A DNA stretch of 64,000 nucleotides from Planctomycetota bacterium (GCA_022071975.1 JAJVIO010000027.1:1-64000), one strand, 5' to 3'; numbered from the stretch's first letter, positions 26,488 to 34,742 are shown. Program-made: numbers and translations. The notes: generated by a model not told the origin, from the sequence alone.

Positions 26488-26538
26488 GCACGCCCCGCGA
26501 CATTGGAAGGGTCAGCACGATCCGGGGTGCCCATCGCC

Positions 26539-27039
26539 TTAGTTATCGGTCGGCTCGCGGCCGCGGCTGAACTTCAGCTCGTAGTACGCCACGTCGGGTA
26601 GCGGGTTGTTGTAGTACGACTCGATGCGTGTGAAGCCAAGCCGCTCGTAAAGCCCGCGTGCGGCGGTCATGACCGCCAGTGTGTCGAGCCGGATGCTGCT
26701 GTAACCCGCCTGCAGGGCGCGCGAAATGATTTCATCGGCAAGGCGGCCTGCAATGCCGCGGCCGCGGTGCTCGGGGCGGACGTACATGCGCTTGAGTTCG
26801 GCGATGCGGTCTTCGAGCGGACGCAACGCTACGCAGCCGGCGAGTTCCCCGTCGGTCTCGGCCAGCAGGATGACGCCGTGCGGCGCCTGGTAGCAGCCGG
26901 GCAGCGCGGCCAGTTCCTGCTCGAAGCCCTGGAAGCCAAGGTCGATGCCGATTTCCCGGGCGTATTCGGTGAACAGGGCGCGCACATCGTCCATGCGCTC
27001 GGGGTCTTCAGTTACGTCCACGATCCGGATCTCGGCCAT
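26539..27039 (-). CDS. GNAT acetyltransferase
   Basis: 166 aa. The acetyl-CoA motif is MYVRPEHRGRGIAGRLADEI (motif A), and ARGLYERLGFTRIESY is motif B. Substrate unknown. TAGACT lies 6 nt before the ATG (27046-27051), again a leaderless arrangement. It sits between the two halves of the ClpS locus, separated from the GNAT-ClpS fusion by a 153-bp inverted-repeat element. Confidence 0.88.
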   Translation of the reverse strand: MAEIRIVDVTEDPERMDDVRALFTEYAREIGIDLGFQGFEQELAALPGCYQAPHGVILLAETDGELAGCVALRPLEDRIAELKRMYVRPEHRGRGIAGRLADEIISRALQAGYSSIRLDTLAVMTAARGLYERLGFTRIESYYNNPLPDVAYYELKFSRGREPTDN

Positions 27040-27045
27040 GGTGAG

Positions 27046-27051
27046 AGTCTA
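27046..27051 (-). promoter_or_regulatory. -10 element for the leaderless GNAT gene
   Basis: TAGACT, 6 nt before the ATG on the minus strand; no ribosome-binding site. Confidence 0.5.
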
Positions 27052-27070
27052 GCAAGAAGGCCTGCGCTAA

Positions 27071-27223
27071 GTGACACGGCCGTCCCGGCCGTGCGTCCGG
27101 CGGGCCTCCGGCCCGACGAGCGGGAAGCGGGGCAGGTTGCGTCAGCCTGTGTTCGGCCGCCAAAGCAGCCGCGTTGTGCAGGCGGGACGCCCGCACGACA
27201 CATGGCCGGGACGGCCATGTCAC
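27071..27223. mobile_element. MITE-like element with terminal inverted repeats
   Basis: The left end starts GTGACACGGCCGTCCCGGCC (27071-27093). The right end (27199-27223) is its inverted counterpart ending GGCCATGTCAC. The interior has no ORF. It abuts the stop codon of the GNAT-ClpS fusion. Confidence 0.65.
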
Positions 27224-27988
27224 TCACACGAGTCCGTTCCCCGAGCGCTCGACATCCACATACAGCGGGAAACCCGCGCCATGGGCGATGTGGCGGATGC
27301 TGCGGGCAATGCGTTTTGCGGCCCATTCGGTGCGGCAAAACCGGATGACCGCATAACCACAGTGGTGCACGAGGTTGGCATACTCATATGCGATGCAGTC
27401 ATTCACATCGAGGGCGTACATCAGTGCCGTGACTACGATTTCAAAAGTGGTTTCTTCGTCGTTGTAAAGCACCACTGCCCAGGAACCGCTACCTCGTGGT
27501 TCACGGAGCAACCGCAGATAGTCCTGGGCTCGTTTCTCGACAGAAACCAAGAATGTCTGGTGTTCGCCGGCACCCCCAGGGAGTACGGAATCGCAGGCAA
27601 TGAAGCCCTCCCGCTCCAACTTCTCGACTCTCCACGGCTCGTTACCCGCGGCGAGCAGGTACACTTCGGGCATTGACCACGAGAGCCTAAGGGAGTGATG
27701 CAGGGCTGCTTTGCCCACGCCTTGCCTCCTGACTGCCTTAGGAACGTATGGGCCAACGATCTCCACGTGCTCATCGAACATCCACGCACCGTGGATACAG
27801 TGGGGACCGGATTCATCGTAGTGGACCACAAGTCGGAGCCGCGTGTCATCGAGTTCTTGGAACGAAAGCGCCAGCTCAGCTACATGGCTGCGCAGCACGC
27901 CTTCAGGAAGTTCCGACAGCCACTCCCTGAACAATGCAGATGCCAGTTCGGTGGCTTCGGTACTCTGGTTTGTGAAGTGGGCAGCCAT
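27224..27988 (-). CDS. GNAT-fold acetyltransferase fused to a ClpS domain
   Basis: 254 aa. The N-terminal half (about 45-150) is GNAT-like: VPKAVRRQGVGKAALHHSL contains the R-x-x-G-x-G acyl-CoA motif at about 87-92, then LEREGFIACDS. The C-terminal domain (about 170-248) is ClpS-like: WAVVLYNDEETTFEIVVTAL and YANLVHHCGYAV. The N-degron pocket keeps Asn176, Asp177 and the His (208), with Glu at the E. coli Asp36 position and Phe at the Met40 gate. ATG 27988 overlaps the stop of the upstream ClpS2 by one nt. I infer a protein that binds N-termini and may modify them, or couples modification to degradation; I know of no characterised example. Confidence 0.85.
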   Translation of the reverse strand: MAAHFTNQSTEATELASALFREWLSELPEGVLRSHVAELALSFQELDDTRLRLVVHYDESGPHCIHGAWMFDEHVEIVGPYVPKAVRRQGVGKAALHHSLRLSWSMPEVYLLAAGNEPWRVEKLEREGFIACDSVLPGGAGEHQTFLVSVEKRAQDYLRLLREPRGSGSWAVVLYNDEETTFEIVVTALMYALDVNDCIAYEYANLVHHCGYAVIRFCRTEWAAKRIARSIRHIAHGAGFPLYVDVERSGNGLV

Positions 27989-28332
27989 CACACGATCTGC
28001 GGGCCGCCTTCGATTTCTACCCTCAGCGGATAACCGGCGTCGGCGGCGGCTTCGGCTATGCGGCGGCGCGCGAGCTCGGCCGGGATGGCCGCCATCTCGA
28101 TCACCACGGCCTTGCCCTGCTTGCGGATGCGCTCGACGGCGGCGCGGGCCTTGGGCTCATCGAAGCCGAAGAACTGCTCCAGCGCGTACAGCACGAAGTC
28201 CACGGGCGTTTTGTCGTCATCGTGGAACCACACCTTCACCTTCGCGGCGATCATGGTGCTGTCGTCGCGCCCGGTCTCGGAGCTGGTCTCGTCCGGCTCG
28301 AACTGCGGGTCGGAAGGGGTATCTTCGGCCAT
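27988..28332 (-). CDS. Divergent ClpS-like protein (ClpS2)
   Basis: 114 aa. An acidic 28-residue N-terminus precedes KVKVWFHDDDKTPVDFVLYAL and KQGKAVVIEMAAIPAELARR, ending YPLRVEIEG. It follows the ClpS fold, but Asn34 of E. coli is Asp38 here, the gate Met is Val44 and the pocket His is Arg70. Canonical N-degron binding is therefore doubtful. It may contact the unfoldase, another protein or a different terminus. TATAAT lies 6 nt before the ATG. It is translationally coupled to the GNAT-ClpS fusion. Confidence 0.85.
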   Translation of the reverse strand: MAEDTPSDPQFEPDETSSETGRDDSTMIAAKVKVWFHDDDKTPVDFVLYALEQFFGFDEPKARAAVERIRKQGKAVVIEMAAIPAELARRRIAEAAADAGYPLRVEIEGGPQIV

Positions 28333-28338
28333 GATCGG

Positions 28339-28344
28339 ATTATA
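28339..28344 (-). promoter_or_regulatory. -10 element for leaderless clpS2-fusion operon
   Basis: A consensus TATAAT on the minus strand, 6 nt before the ATG. The 66-nt gap to the divergent glycosyltransferase must hold both promoters. Confidence 0.65.
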
Positions 28345-28398
28345 GCGTACCCGCGTCATGGTTGTATCTCGAACCGCGGACGAAAAAGGAGCCGGGCC

Positions 28399-29643
28399 CT
28401 GCGCATCCTGATCTACCCCATGGGCAGTGCCGGCGACGTCCACCCCTTCATCGGCGTGGGCAAGGCCCTGCAGGCCCGCGGACACGAAGTGTTCATGATC
28501 ACCAGCGCCTTCTTCGAGCCGCTGGCCCAGCGCGCGGGCATCGAGTTCCGCGCCGTCGGCACGGCCGAAGACTTCATCCGCGTGCAGGATGACCCGAACC
28601 TGTGGCACCCGCGCAAGGCCTTCGAGACGCTGGTGCACAAGGCGCTCGACTACTCCTACGAACCGATCCTCAAGCACGCCCGCGAGCTGCACAAGCCGGG
28701 CGAAACCGTGATGTTGGCGGGCTCGCTGGCCTTCGGCACCCGCAACGTGCGCGAGCTGCTGGGCATCCCGCTTGCCACGGTGCACCTGGCGCCTTCCTTA
28801 TTCATCAGTACATACAGGCAGCCCATGCTGCACGGGGCGCCCTTCGGCCAGTGGGCGCCGCGCTTCCTGAAGCGCTTCCAGTGGTGGGTGGGAAGCAAGG
28901 TGGCCGATCATCACATCCTGCCCGGCCTGAACCGCTTCCGGCGCGAGCACGGCCTGGCGCCCGTGCGCGACATCATCCGCGACTGGTGGCACTCGCCCGA
29001 CCGCGTGATCGGCCTGTTCCCCGAGTGGTTCGGTCCGCCCCAGCCCGACTGGCCGAAGCAGACGGTGCTGACCGGCTTTCCGCTGTTTGACGAAAAGGGC
29101 CTGCGCGAGTTGCCGCCCGGGCTGGAAGAGTTCCTGCAGGCCGGCGAGCCGCCGGTGGTGTTCACGCCCGGCAGCGCCATGGCCCACGGCCACGAGTTCT
29201 TTGAGGAAGGCGTGAAAGCGCTGGAACTGGGCGGCCGGCGCGGGCTGCTGCTGTCGCGCTTCCCGGAGACGGTGCCCAAGCGCTTGCCCGAAAGCGTGCG
29301 GCACTTCGAGTACGTGCCGTTCAGCGAGGTGCTGCCGCGCTCAGCGGCGCTGGTGTACCACGGCGGCGTGGGCACCTGCGCGCAGGCGCTGCGGGCGGGC
29401 ATCCCGCACCTGGTGCAGCACATGGCGCACGACCAGCTGGACAACCTGAGCCGCGTGCGCGACCTGGGTGTGGGCGATGGTTTGGCGCCAAAGCAATTCA
29501 AGGCCGGGCGCATTGCCAAGGTGCTTGATGAGCTGCTGGGAAATCCTGAAACGATACGGCGCGCGCAACAGGTGGCCCAACGCTTCGACGCCGAAGCTTG
29601 GATGCGCAGAACGTGCGAGCTGGTCGAGGCCCTGAACAAATAG
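28399..29643 (+). CDS. GT1-type glycosyltransferase
   Basis: About 414 aa. The N-terminal nucleotide-sugar fold begins RILIYPMGSAGDVHPFIGVG. The C-terminal donor site is VYHGGVGTCAQALRAGIP followed by HMAHDQLDN, the UGT/MGT signature. The acceptor is unknown, perhaps a lipid or natural product. No ATG, GTG or TTG fits before the first strand; CTG 28399 with GGAG 7-8 nt upstream is the best start, while ATG 28420 would remove strand beta-1. Confidence 0.85.
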   Translation: MRILIYPMGSAGDVHPFIGVGKALQARGHEVFMITSAFFEPLAQRAGIEFRAVGTAEDFIRVQDDPNLWHPRKAFETLVHKALDYSYEPILKHARELHKPGETVMLAGSLAFGTRNVRELLGIPLATVHLAPSLFISTYRQPMLHGAPFGQWAPRFLKRFQWWVGSKVADHHILPGLNRFRREHGLAPVRDIIRDWWHSPDRVIGLFPEWFGPPQPDWPKQTVLTGFPLFDEKGLRELPPGLEEFLQAGEPPVVFTPGSAMAHGHEFFEEGVKALELGGRRGLLLSRFPETVPKRLPESVRHFEYVPFSEVLPRSAALVYHGGVGTCAQALRAGIPHLVQHMAHDQLDNLSRVRDLGVGDGLAPKQFKAGRIAKVLDELLGNPETIRRAQQVAQRFDAEAWMRRTCELVEALNK

Positions 29644-29646
29644 AAG

Positions 29647-29675
29647 CAGGGGCGCGGCACGCTGCCGCGCCCCTG
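29647..29675. terminator. Perfect 13-bp hairpin between convergent genes
   Basis: CAGGGGCGCGGCA (29647-29659) pairs with its reverse complement (29663-29675). There is no T-run. It probably blocks readthrough in both directions. Confidence 0.65.
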
Positions 29676-29704
29676 GCGCAACCTCGGGGGCGTGTGAGGG
29701 TGCG

Positions 29705-30616
29705 CTACTTGGGCAGAATCACGCTGTCGATCACGTGGATCACGCCGTTGCTGCACTTGATGTCCGTGGCGATCACCTTCGCGCCGTCAACGTGCACGGT
29801 GCCGTCCTTCACCTCGATCTTCACCTTCTGGCCCTGCACCGTGGCGGCCTCCGTCAGCTTCACCACGTCAGCGGCCATCACCTTGCCGGCCACCACGTGG
29901 TAGGTGAGGATGGCCGTCAGCTTCTCGCGGTTCTCGGGCTTCAGCAGCTCTTCAACCGTGCCTTCCGGCAGCTTGGCGAAGGCGGCGTTGTTGGGCGCGA
30001 ACACCGTGAAGGGGCCGTCACCCTGCAGTGTTTCGACCAGCTCGGCGGCCTTCACCGCTGCGACCAGGGTCGAGAAATCGTCGTTCGCTGCTGCGACGCC
30101 GACGATGTCCTTGGGCAGGATGACGCTGTCGATCACGTGGATCACGCCGTTGGTGCACTCGATGTCGGCGCTGATCACCTTGGCGCCGTCGATCTTCACG
30201 CCGTCCGTGGCGTCGATGCTGAGCTTCTGGCCGAACACGGTCTGGGCCTCGGTCAGCTTGGCTGCGTCCTTGGCCATCACCTTCCCGGCCACCACGTGAT
30301 AGGTGAGGATGTTGGGCAGCTTCTCTTTGTTCTCGGGCTTCAGCAGCAGCTCGAGGGTGCCCTTGGGCAGTTTCTCGAAGGCGGCGTCATTGGGCGCGAA
30401 CACCGTGAATGGGCCCTCGCCCTTCAGGGTTTCCACCAGGCCGGCGGCCTTCACGGCGGCGACCAGGGTCTTGAACTCGCCGGCGCCGACGGCCGTGTCA
30501 ACGATGTCGCTCTTGGCGGGCTCGCCGCCGGAGCCCTCGGTTTCCGAGGGTGAGGCGCAGGCGACGGCGAACAGCGCCAGCAGCAGGGCGGGTACGGCAG
30601 TAAGAAGGGACTTCAT
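29705..30616 (-). CDS. Lipoprotein with two fasciclin (FAS1) domains
   Basis: 303 aa. The signal peptide has a lipobox-like LFAVAC (Cys about 20). Two FAS1 domains (about 37-165 and 170-300) each have [25 protein letters not shown] and a [13 protein letters not shown] end; they are near-identical in places, indicating internal duplication. FAS1 proteins mediate adhesion or matrix contacts. The start has GGAGA upstream. It is monocistronic and convergent with the glycosyltransferase. Confidence 0.92.
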   Translation of the reverse strand: MKSLLTAVPALLLALFAVACASPSETEGSGGEPAKSDIVDTAVGAGEFKTLVAAVKAAGLVETLKGEGPFTVFAPNDAAFEKLPKGTLELLLKPENKEKLPNILTYHVVAGKVMAKDAAKLTEAQTVFGQKLSIDATDGVKIDGAKVISADIECTNGVIHVIDSVILPKDIVGVAAANDDFSTLVAAVKAAELVETLQGDGPFTVFAPNNAAFAKLPEGTVEELLKPENREKLTAILTYHVVAGKVMAADVVKLTEAATVQGQKVKIEVKDGTVHVDGAKVIATDIKCSNGVIHVIDSVILPK

Positions 30617-30770
30617 GGCAGGTCTCCAGAGTTTAGTATCAGTAAAATAAAGTTTCACTACAGTAGATCACCAAACGCCGGTCCGGGTCGGGCTATTTCC
30701 GGGTTTCAAAAAAACGCCACGGCCGTGGCCGTGGCGGCAGGGGATTGGACGATCATGAGTTCCCGAAGCA

Positions 30771-31501
30771 TTCAGCCGGCGAAGCCGGCGTCTCTCTTGG
30801 TAAGCCCCCGGCGGAGCTTAGCGGAGCCGGGGGTAAGCGTGGCCGGGCAAAGCCTGAGCCGCGAAGCGGCGGCTCTCATCCCAGGAAGAAGCGTTCGTCA
30901 AACTCCAGGCCGTGGTTCTTCACCAGCTTTCGGATCTCGTCCTCGAATGAATGTTTCTGATGGTGCGCCTCCTGGCGGTCGATGTAGCCCCGCACCTCCT
31001 CGAGTTTCGATGGGCTGACACTGAAGGCGCCGTAACCGCGCTGCCAGCGGAAATCGACTTTCGGGAACAACTTGCGGAACCAGCGCGAGGAGTTTGCTTT
31101 CAGCTTGGTCAGAAACTCCGCTGTGCTCAGCGCGGCCGGCATATCCACCAGAATGTGCACGTGATCGTCCACGCCGTTCAGCGCCAGCACGGTGGCGTTC
31201 AAGTCGTTAGCCACGGTGCGCAGGTAGCCCAGCATGCGAGGCCGGACCTCCCCGTGCAGGAATGGCCTGCGTTCCTTGGTGCTGAACACAATGTGCAGCA
31301 GCTGGCGCGTGTACGAATGACTCATGGCGGCATGATACCGGGCCGGCGATTGCGCGCCCACACAAGAGCCGCCGCTGCGCGGCTCAGAGGATTCTGTCCC
31401 GTCCGTGTCCCCCGGCTCCGCTCCCGCCGTCGCCAAGGCTTTGGCGGGCGGGTCGCTACGCCGGGGGCTTACCGAGCGAGACGCCGGCTTCGCCGGCTGA
31501 A
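30771..31501. mobile_element. RAYT/IS200-type unit bounded by 43-bp inverted repeats
   Basis: The left end (30771-30813, starting TTCAGCCGGCGAAGCCGGCG) is matched by an inverted copy at 31459-31501 with about two mismatches. Each end carries the small palindrome GCCGGCGAAGCCGGC. A second, outer pair (GCCACGGCCGTGG at about 30717 and its inverse at about 31524) brackets it. The unit contains one transposase gene. Confidence 0.75.
30876..31325 (-). CDS. IS200/IS605-family Y1 transposase (REP-associated type)
   Basis: 149 aa, typical TnpA length. The HUH pair is HVHILVDMP, and the catalytic Tyr is probably in VRGYIDRQEAHHQKHSF. RWQRGYGAFSVS is another family block. These enzymes cut and join single-stranded DNA at hairpins. 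The ATG at 31325 starts at MSHSYTRQLLHIVFST; the open frame further upstream reads through the repeat. Flanking inverted palindromes suggest a domesticated RAYT with REP-like sequences. Confidence 0.9.
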   Translation of the reverse strand: MSHSYTRQLLHIVFSTKERRPFLHGEVRPRMLGYLRTVANDLNATVLALNGVDDHVHILVDMPAALSTAEFLTKLKANSSRWFRKLFPKVDFRWQRGYGAFSVSPSKLEEVRGYIDRQEAHHQKHSFEDEIRKLVKNHGLEFDERFFLG

Positions 31502-31567
31502 GGGCACGCGTTCAACACCTCACGGCCGTGGCCGTGGCGTTTGTCGGTGGACTGCCTGTCCACCGAA

Positions 31568-31588
31568 GGGCAGGCCGGAGGCCTGCCC
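31568..31588 (-). terminator. Hairpin after the dienelactone hydrolase gene
   Basis: GGGCAGGCC and GGCCTGCCC form a short-loop hairpin a few nt downstream of the stop; a smaller GGTGGAC/GTCCACC hairpin follows. Confidence 0.55.
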
Positions 31589-31595
31589 CACGGGC

Positions 31596-32426
31596 TTATC
31601 TGAAGATCTCCTCGAAAAAGTCTTCCGTGCGCTGCCAGGAACGTTTGTCGGCCTGGGCGCTGTAGGCTACGCCTTTGCTGGGGTCGTTGCCGGCCTTGGG
31701 GTTCGTGAAGGCGTGCACCGTGTGGCCGTAGAGGTCGAGCTCGTAGTCCACGCCGGCGTCCTTCATTTCCTTGTTGATGATCGCGACCGACTCGAAGTCA
31801 TCGTCGGCCCCGTGCAGCACCAGCACCTTGCCCTTGATGTTCTTGGCGTCCTCGGGCGTCGCGCTGCGCAGGCTGCCGTGGAAGCTGATCACGCCTTTCA
31901 CATCCGCGCCGCTGCGCGCGAGCTCCAGGGCGCTGAAGCCGCCGAAGCAGTAACCCATGGCGCCCACGCGGTCTTTGTCAGCCTGCTCCAGCGCCAGCGC
32001 GGCGTTCATGCCGGCCTGCAGGCGCGTGCGCAGGGCCGCGGTGTCGTTCTTCCAGGCGCCGGCGGTCTTGCCGGCCTCGCCGGCGTTGGCGGGGCGCACG
32101 CCCTTGCCGTACACGTCAACGCTGAAGGCCAGGTAGCCGAGCTGCGCGAGGTCGCGGGCGCGGGCTTCATCGAATTCGCCGCGGCCCATCCAGTCGTGGA
32201 CGATCAGTACCACCGGGCGCTTGCCCTTGACGCCTTCGTCCCAGGCCGCGAAGCCTTCGCACTCCGTGTCGCCGTCCTTGTAGACCACGACCTTGCTGCG
32301 GATGTCCTGCAGGGCGACGGGCTTGCCGGTGTCCTGCGCGTCAGTCGGTTGGTTGGTCAGGCCCGCGACCACCACGGTCGCGACAATCAGCAGTGCGGCC
32401 GCAGCCGCGATCAGTGTCGTTTTCAT
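31596..32426 (-). CDS. Dienelactone hydrolase family protein
   Basis: 276 aa. A signal peptide or anchor (1-25) is followed by the alpha/beta-hydrolase core. The nucleophile motif is GYCFGGFSA (Cys), the acid HGADDDF and the base YGHTVHAF, the classical Cys-Asp-His triad. LIVHDWMGRGEFDE carries the oxyanion region. It probably hydrolyses an ester or lactone outside the cytoplasm. AAGGAG lies before the ATG at 32426. Confidence 0.9.
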   Translation of the reverse strand: MKTTLIAAAAALLIVATVVVAGLTNQPTDAQDTGKPVALQDIRSKVVVYKDGDTECEGFAAWDEGVKGKRPVVLIVHDWMGRGEFDEARARDLAQLGYLAFSVDVYGKGVRPANAGEAGKTAGAWKNDTAALRTRLQAGMNAALALEQADKDRVGAMGYCFGGFSALELARSGADVKGVISFHGSLRSATPEDAKNIKGKVLVLHGADDDFESVAIINKEMKDAGVDYELDLYGHTVHAFTNPKAGNDPSKGVAYSAQADKRSWQRTEDFFEEIFR

Positions 32427-32494
32427 GCTCTCTCCTTGTCTGTTCTCTTCGGGATTCCAACAAGCGAACAAGCGCAGGGCGAGAGCCATTCCGG

Positions 32495-32980
32495 TTAATC
32501 CGAGGCGGCGGCAATCGGCGGCGGTGCGTCAGCAGCGTGTGTCGCCACGGACTTGCGTTCCGGTACAAGTCGGAGTGGCGATTCGGCAGCCGGCTTGGGC
32601 TCTGCCTCGGCGGCGGGCTTGGGCTCGGATTGGTCGGCGTCCGGCTCCGGGTTGGCTTTGCCGTCCGTCTCCAGCATTTCGTCGATGTCCGCGCGGCACT
32701 TCGCCAGCTTCTGTTCGCGCTGGCGGGTCAGGTTCGTCAGTTGCGCGCGGGCGCGGTTGGCCTCGGCCGAGGTGATGGCTTTCTGGCCGTGGGTGGGCCC
32801 GCCCTGGCGCTGTGCGCGGTATTCCTCAAGCATCTCGCGGGCGGACTGGATGCCGAAGTCGATGTCGTTGCCGCCGGTCTCATGGTAGAGGCGCCAGGCC
32901 ATGGCGATTTCATCCCACATGCGGTCTTTGCCGCGCGGCTTGCGACCTTCACGGCCGCGAACGTTCACGTAACGGGACAT
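32495..32980 (-). CDS. Hypothetical charged protein
   Basis: 161 aa, no recognised family. The basic N-terminus MSRYVNVRGREGRKPRGK is followed by a helical stretch (MWDEIAMAWRLYHETGG, LEEYRAQRQ), a coiled-coil-prone segment (LTNLTRQREQKLAKCRADI) and a Pro/Glu/Lys/Ala-rich tail. No membrane segment. GGAG precedes the ATG. It lies 68 nt upstream of the dienelactone hydrolase on the same strand. Confidence 0.6.
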   Translation of the reverse strand: MSRYVNVRGREGRKPRGKDRMWDEIAMAWRLYHETGGNDIDFGIQSAREMLEEYRAQRQGGPTHGQKAITSAEANRARAQLTNLTRQREQKLAKCRADIDEMLETDGKANPEPDADQSEPKPAAEAEPKPAAESPLRLVPERKSVATHAADAPPPIAAASD

Positions 32981-33219
32981 GTCTGGTTCTCCGAAAGGCG
33001 GAAAAACTCCGCCCACACCCATTGCGGCGGATGGAGTCCAAAAAGGCCTGAAAACACGTCACAGATAAGCGGCCACAATTCCCGAACTGGCCGTGAACAA
33101 AGGGCTTGGGGCGTCCGAAAAAATTCAGGGATTTTTCCGCGGCCACACGGTGCTCAGGCTCAAACCGGATGGCTCCATGCGAAATCCGGGCTAACCTGAA
33201 GTGCGGACGGAGGACATGG

Positions 33220-34050
33220 ATGGAATGGGTCGCGCTGGGGTTCGGGCTGTGCCTGTTGCTGCTGGCGGGGCTTGGTCACCTGGGCTGCCGGCGGCATGCA
33301 CTCATGCAGCGGCGCGGTGCTGAGTCGCTCGCGGCTATGCCCGCCGTGGGCCCCGACATCCGGCTCGATGAGCTGCCGCCGGCCGCGTCGCGCATGTTGC
33401 GTCACGCTATCGGTGAGAGCGCCAAGCCCGTGCGTGCGGTGCGCTTCCGCGCGGTGGGGCAGATCCGCCCCGCCAAAGACGGCCCCTGGCTGCCCTGCGA
33501 GGCGCGCCAGACACTGCGCGTGCCGGGCGGCTTTACCTGGCGCTGCAAGGTGCACGGCGGCCTGATGCGGCTGACGGGCGGCGATCACTACATCGAGCAT
33601 CACGGCGGCGTGCGATTCTGGCTGTGGGGGATCCTGCGGGTGGCGAAGGCCGACGGGCCGGACATTGATCGCAGCGCCGCCCACCGCGCGTTGCTTGAGG
33701 CAGTCTGGTTCCCGCCGGCGCTGGCGCGCCACGAGTCTGTACAGTGGCTCGAGGGCGACGACGAAACCGCGCGCGCCCGACTGAACATCGACGGTGAGCA
33801 GATTGTGGTGGAGTACAAAGTCGCGCCCGACGGCCGAATCATCAGCCTTTGCGGCGAGCGCTGGGGCGACCCGGCGAACAAAGGCAATCCGCAGGCGCTG
33901 CCATTCGGGGGTATCATGGAGGCCGAGCAGACCGTGCAGGGCTACACGATTCCCAGCCGCTTCCGCGTGGGCTGGCACTTCGGCACGGAGCATTGGGCAG
34001 AGGGTGAATTCTACCGCGCGGAGTTGAAGGACATCGAGTTTGTTGAGTGA
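33220..34050 (+). CDS. DUF6544-like membrane-anchored protein
   Basis: 276 aa. An N-terminal transmembrane segment (2-22) precedes a conserved body with RFRAVGQIR, FTWRCKVHGGLMRLTGGDHYI, a HRALLEAVWFPPALA block and GYTIPSRFRVGW. These resemble DUF6544-type proteins of unknown function; this rests on recall. ATG 33220 follows AGGA by 5 nt. The stop overlaps the following GNAT gene. Confidence 0.7.
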   Translation: MEWVALGFGLCLLLLAGLGHLGCRRHALMQRRGAESLAAMPAVGPDIRLDELPPAASRMLRHAIGESAKPVRAVRFRAVGQIRPAKDGPWLPCEARQTLRVPGGFTWRCKVHGGLMRLTGGDHYIEHHGGVRFWLWGILRVAKADGPDIDRSAAHRALLEAVWFPPALARHESVQWLEGDDETARARLNIDGEQIVVEYKVAPDGRIISLCGERWGDPANKGNPQALPFGGIMEAEQTVQGYTIPSRFRVGWHFGTEHWAEGEFYRAELKDIEFVE

Positions 34051-34591
34051 TTCTGCCGACATCATCGAGACCTCACGCCTGCGGCTGGTTCCGTTTGCGC
34101 TGCCGCTGTTGCTGGCGGCGCGGGATGGCGAGCCGGCGGCAGTGGGGGATGCCCTGAGCGCCGAAGTGCCGCCCGGCTGGCCCAGTGACGGCGTGCGCGA
34201 CTATCAGCTTCCCTCGCAGATCGGCGCTTTGCGCAAGGGCGTGGAGCTCAAGTGGCTCGGCCGCCTGATCGTCACGCGCGGCGACGGCAAGCCGGAACTC
34301 GCCGGGGTGATCAACCTGAAGGGCGAACCGGATGCCGACGGCCGTGTCGAAATCGGTTACGAGGTGGTGGAGTCGCAACGCCGGCGCGGATTCGCCACGG
34401 AGGCCGCGCAAGCCCTGCTGGGCTGGTGTTTCAGGCAGCCGCAGGTGAAGGCCGTGCTGGCGCGCACGCTGCCGCACAATGAGATCAGCGCGCACATGCT
34501 GCAGCGCCTGGGTTTTAACAGGCTGGGCCCGCAACGGGACGCCAGCCTCGGCGAGATGATTGTCTGGGAACACCTGCCCCGCCAGGTCTGA
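34040..34591 (+). CDS. RimJ/RimL-like GNAT acetyltransferase
   Basis: 183 aa from a TTG; a second TTG one codon later is equally possible. IIETSRLRLVPFAL, IGYEVVESQRRRGFATEAAQALLGW and HNEISAHMLQRLGFNRLGP match the RimJ/RimL group, which acetylates N-termini or small molecules. It overlaps the previous gene by 11 nt, so expression is coupled. Confidence 0.85.
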   Translation: MLSDSADIIETSRLRLVPFALPLLLAARDGEPAAVGDALSAEVPPGWPSDGVRDYQLPSQIGALRKGVELKWLGRLIVTRGDGKPELAGVINLKGEPDADGRVEIGYEVVESQRRRGFATEAAQALLGWCFRQPQVKAVLARTLPHNEISAHMLQRLGFNRLGPQRDASLGEMIVWEHLPRQV

Positions 34592-34742
34592 CGCGAAGGT
34601 CGCGAAGGACGCGAAGAACTACAAAGACAAAGTTAGCCACGAAAACACAAAAACACGAAACGAGTCCACGCGAGGAGCTTTGGTGGAAGTGCCTTTTGTG
34701 CTTTGGCGCTTTTGTGGCCAATCCAGCAGTTCTTCGCGGCCC
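34591..34742. repeat. Short-period repeat arms between convergent genes
   Basis: Arm 1 (34591-34661) holds CGCGAAGGn units and then CACnAAAA units. Arm 2 (34691-34742) holds the reverse complement of both in reverse order (CTTTTGTGCTTTGGCG..., GTTCTTCGCG). A long imperfect stem is possible. Confidence 0.7.

Noticed and set aside
26285..27348. Plus-strand ORFs across the ClpS/GNAT locus
   Set aside because: They are antisense to clear ClpS and GNAT domains.
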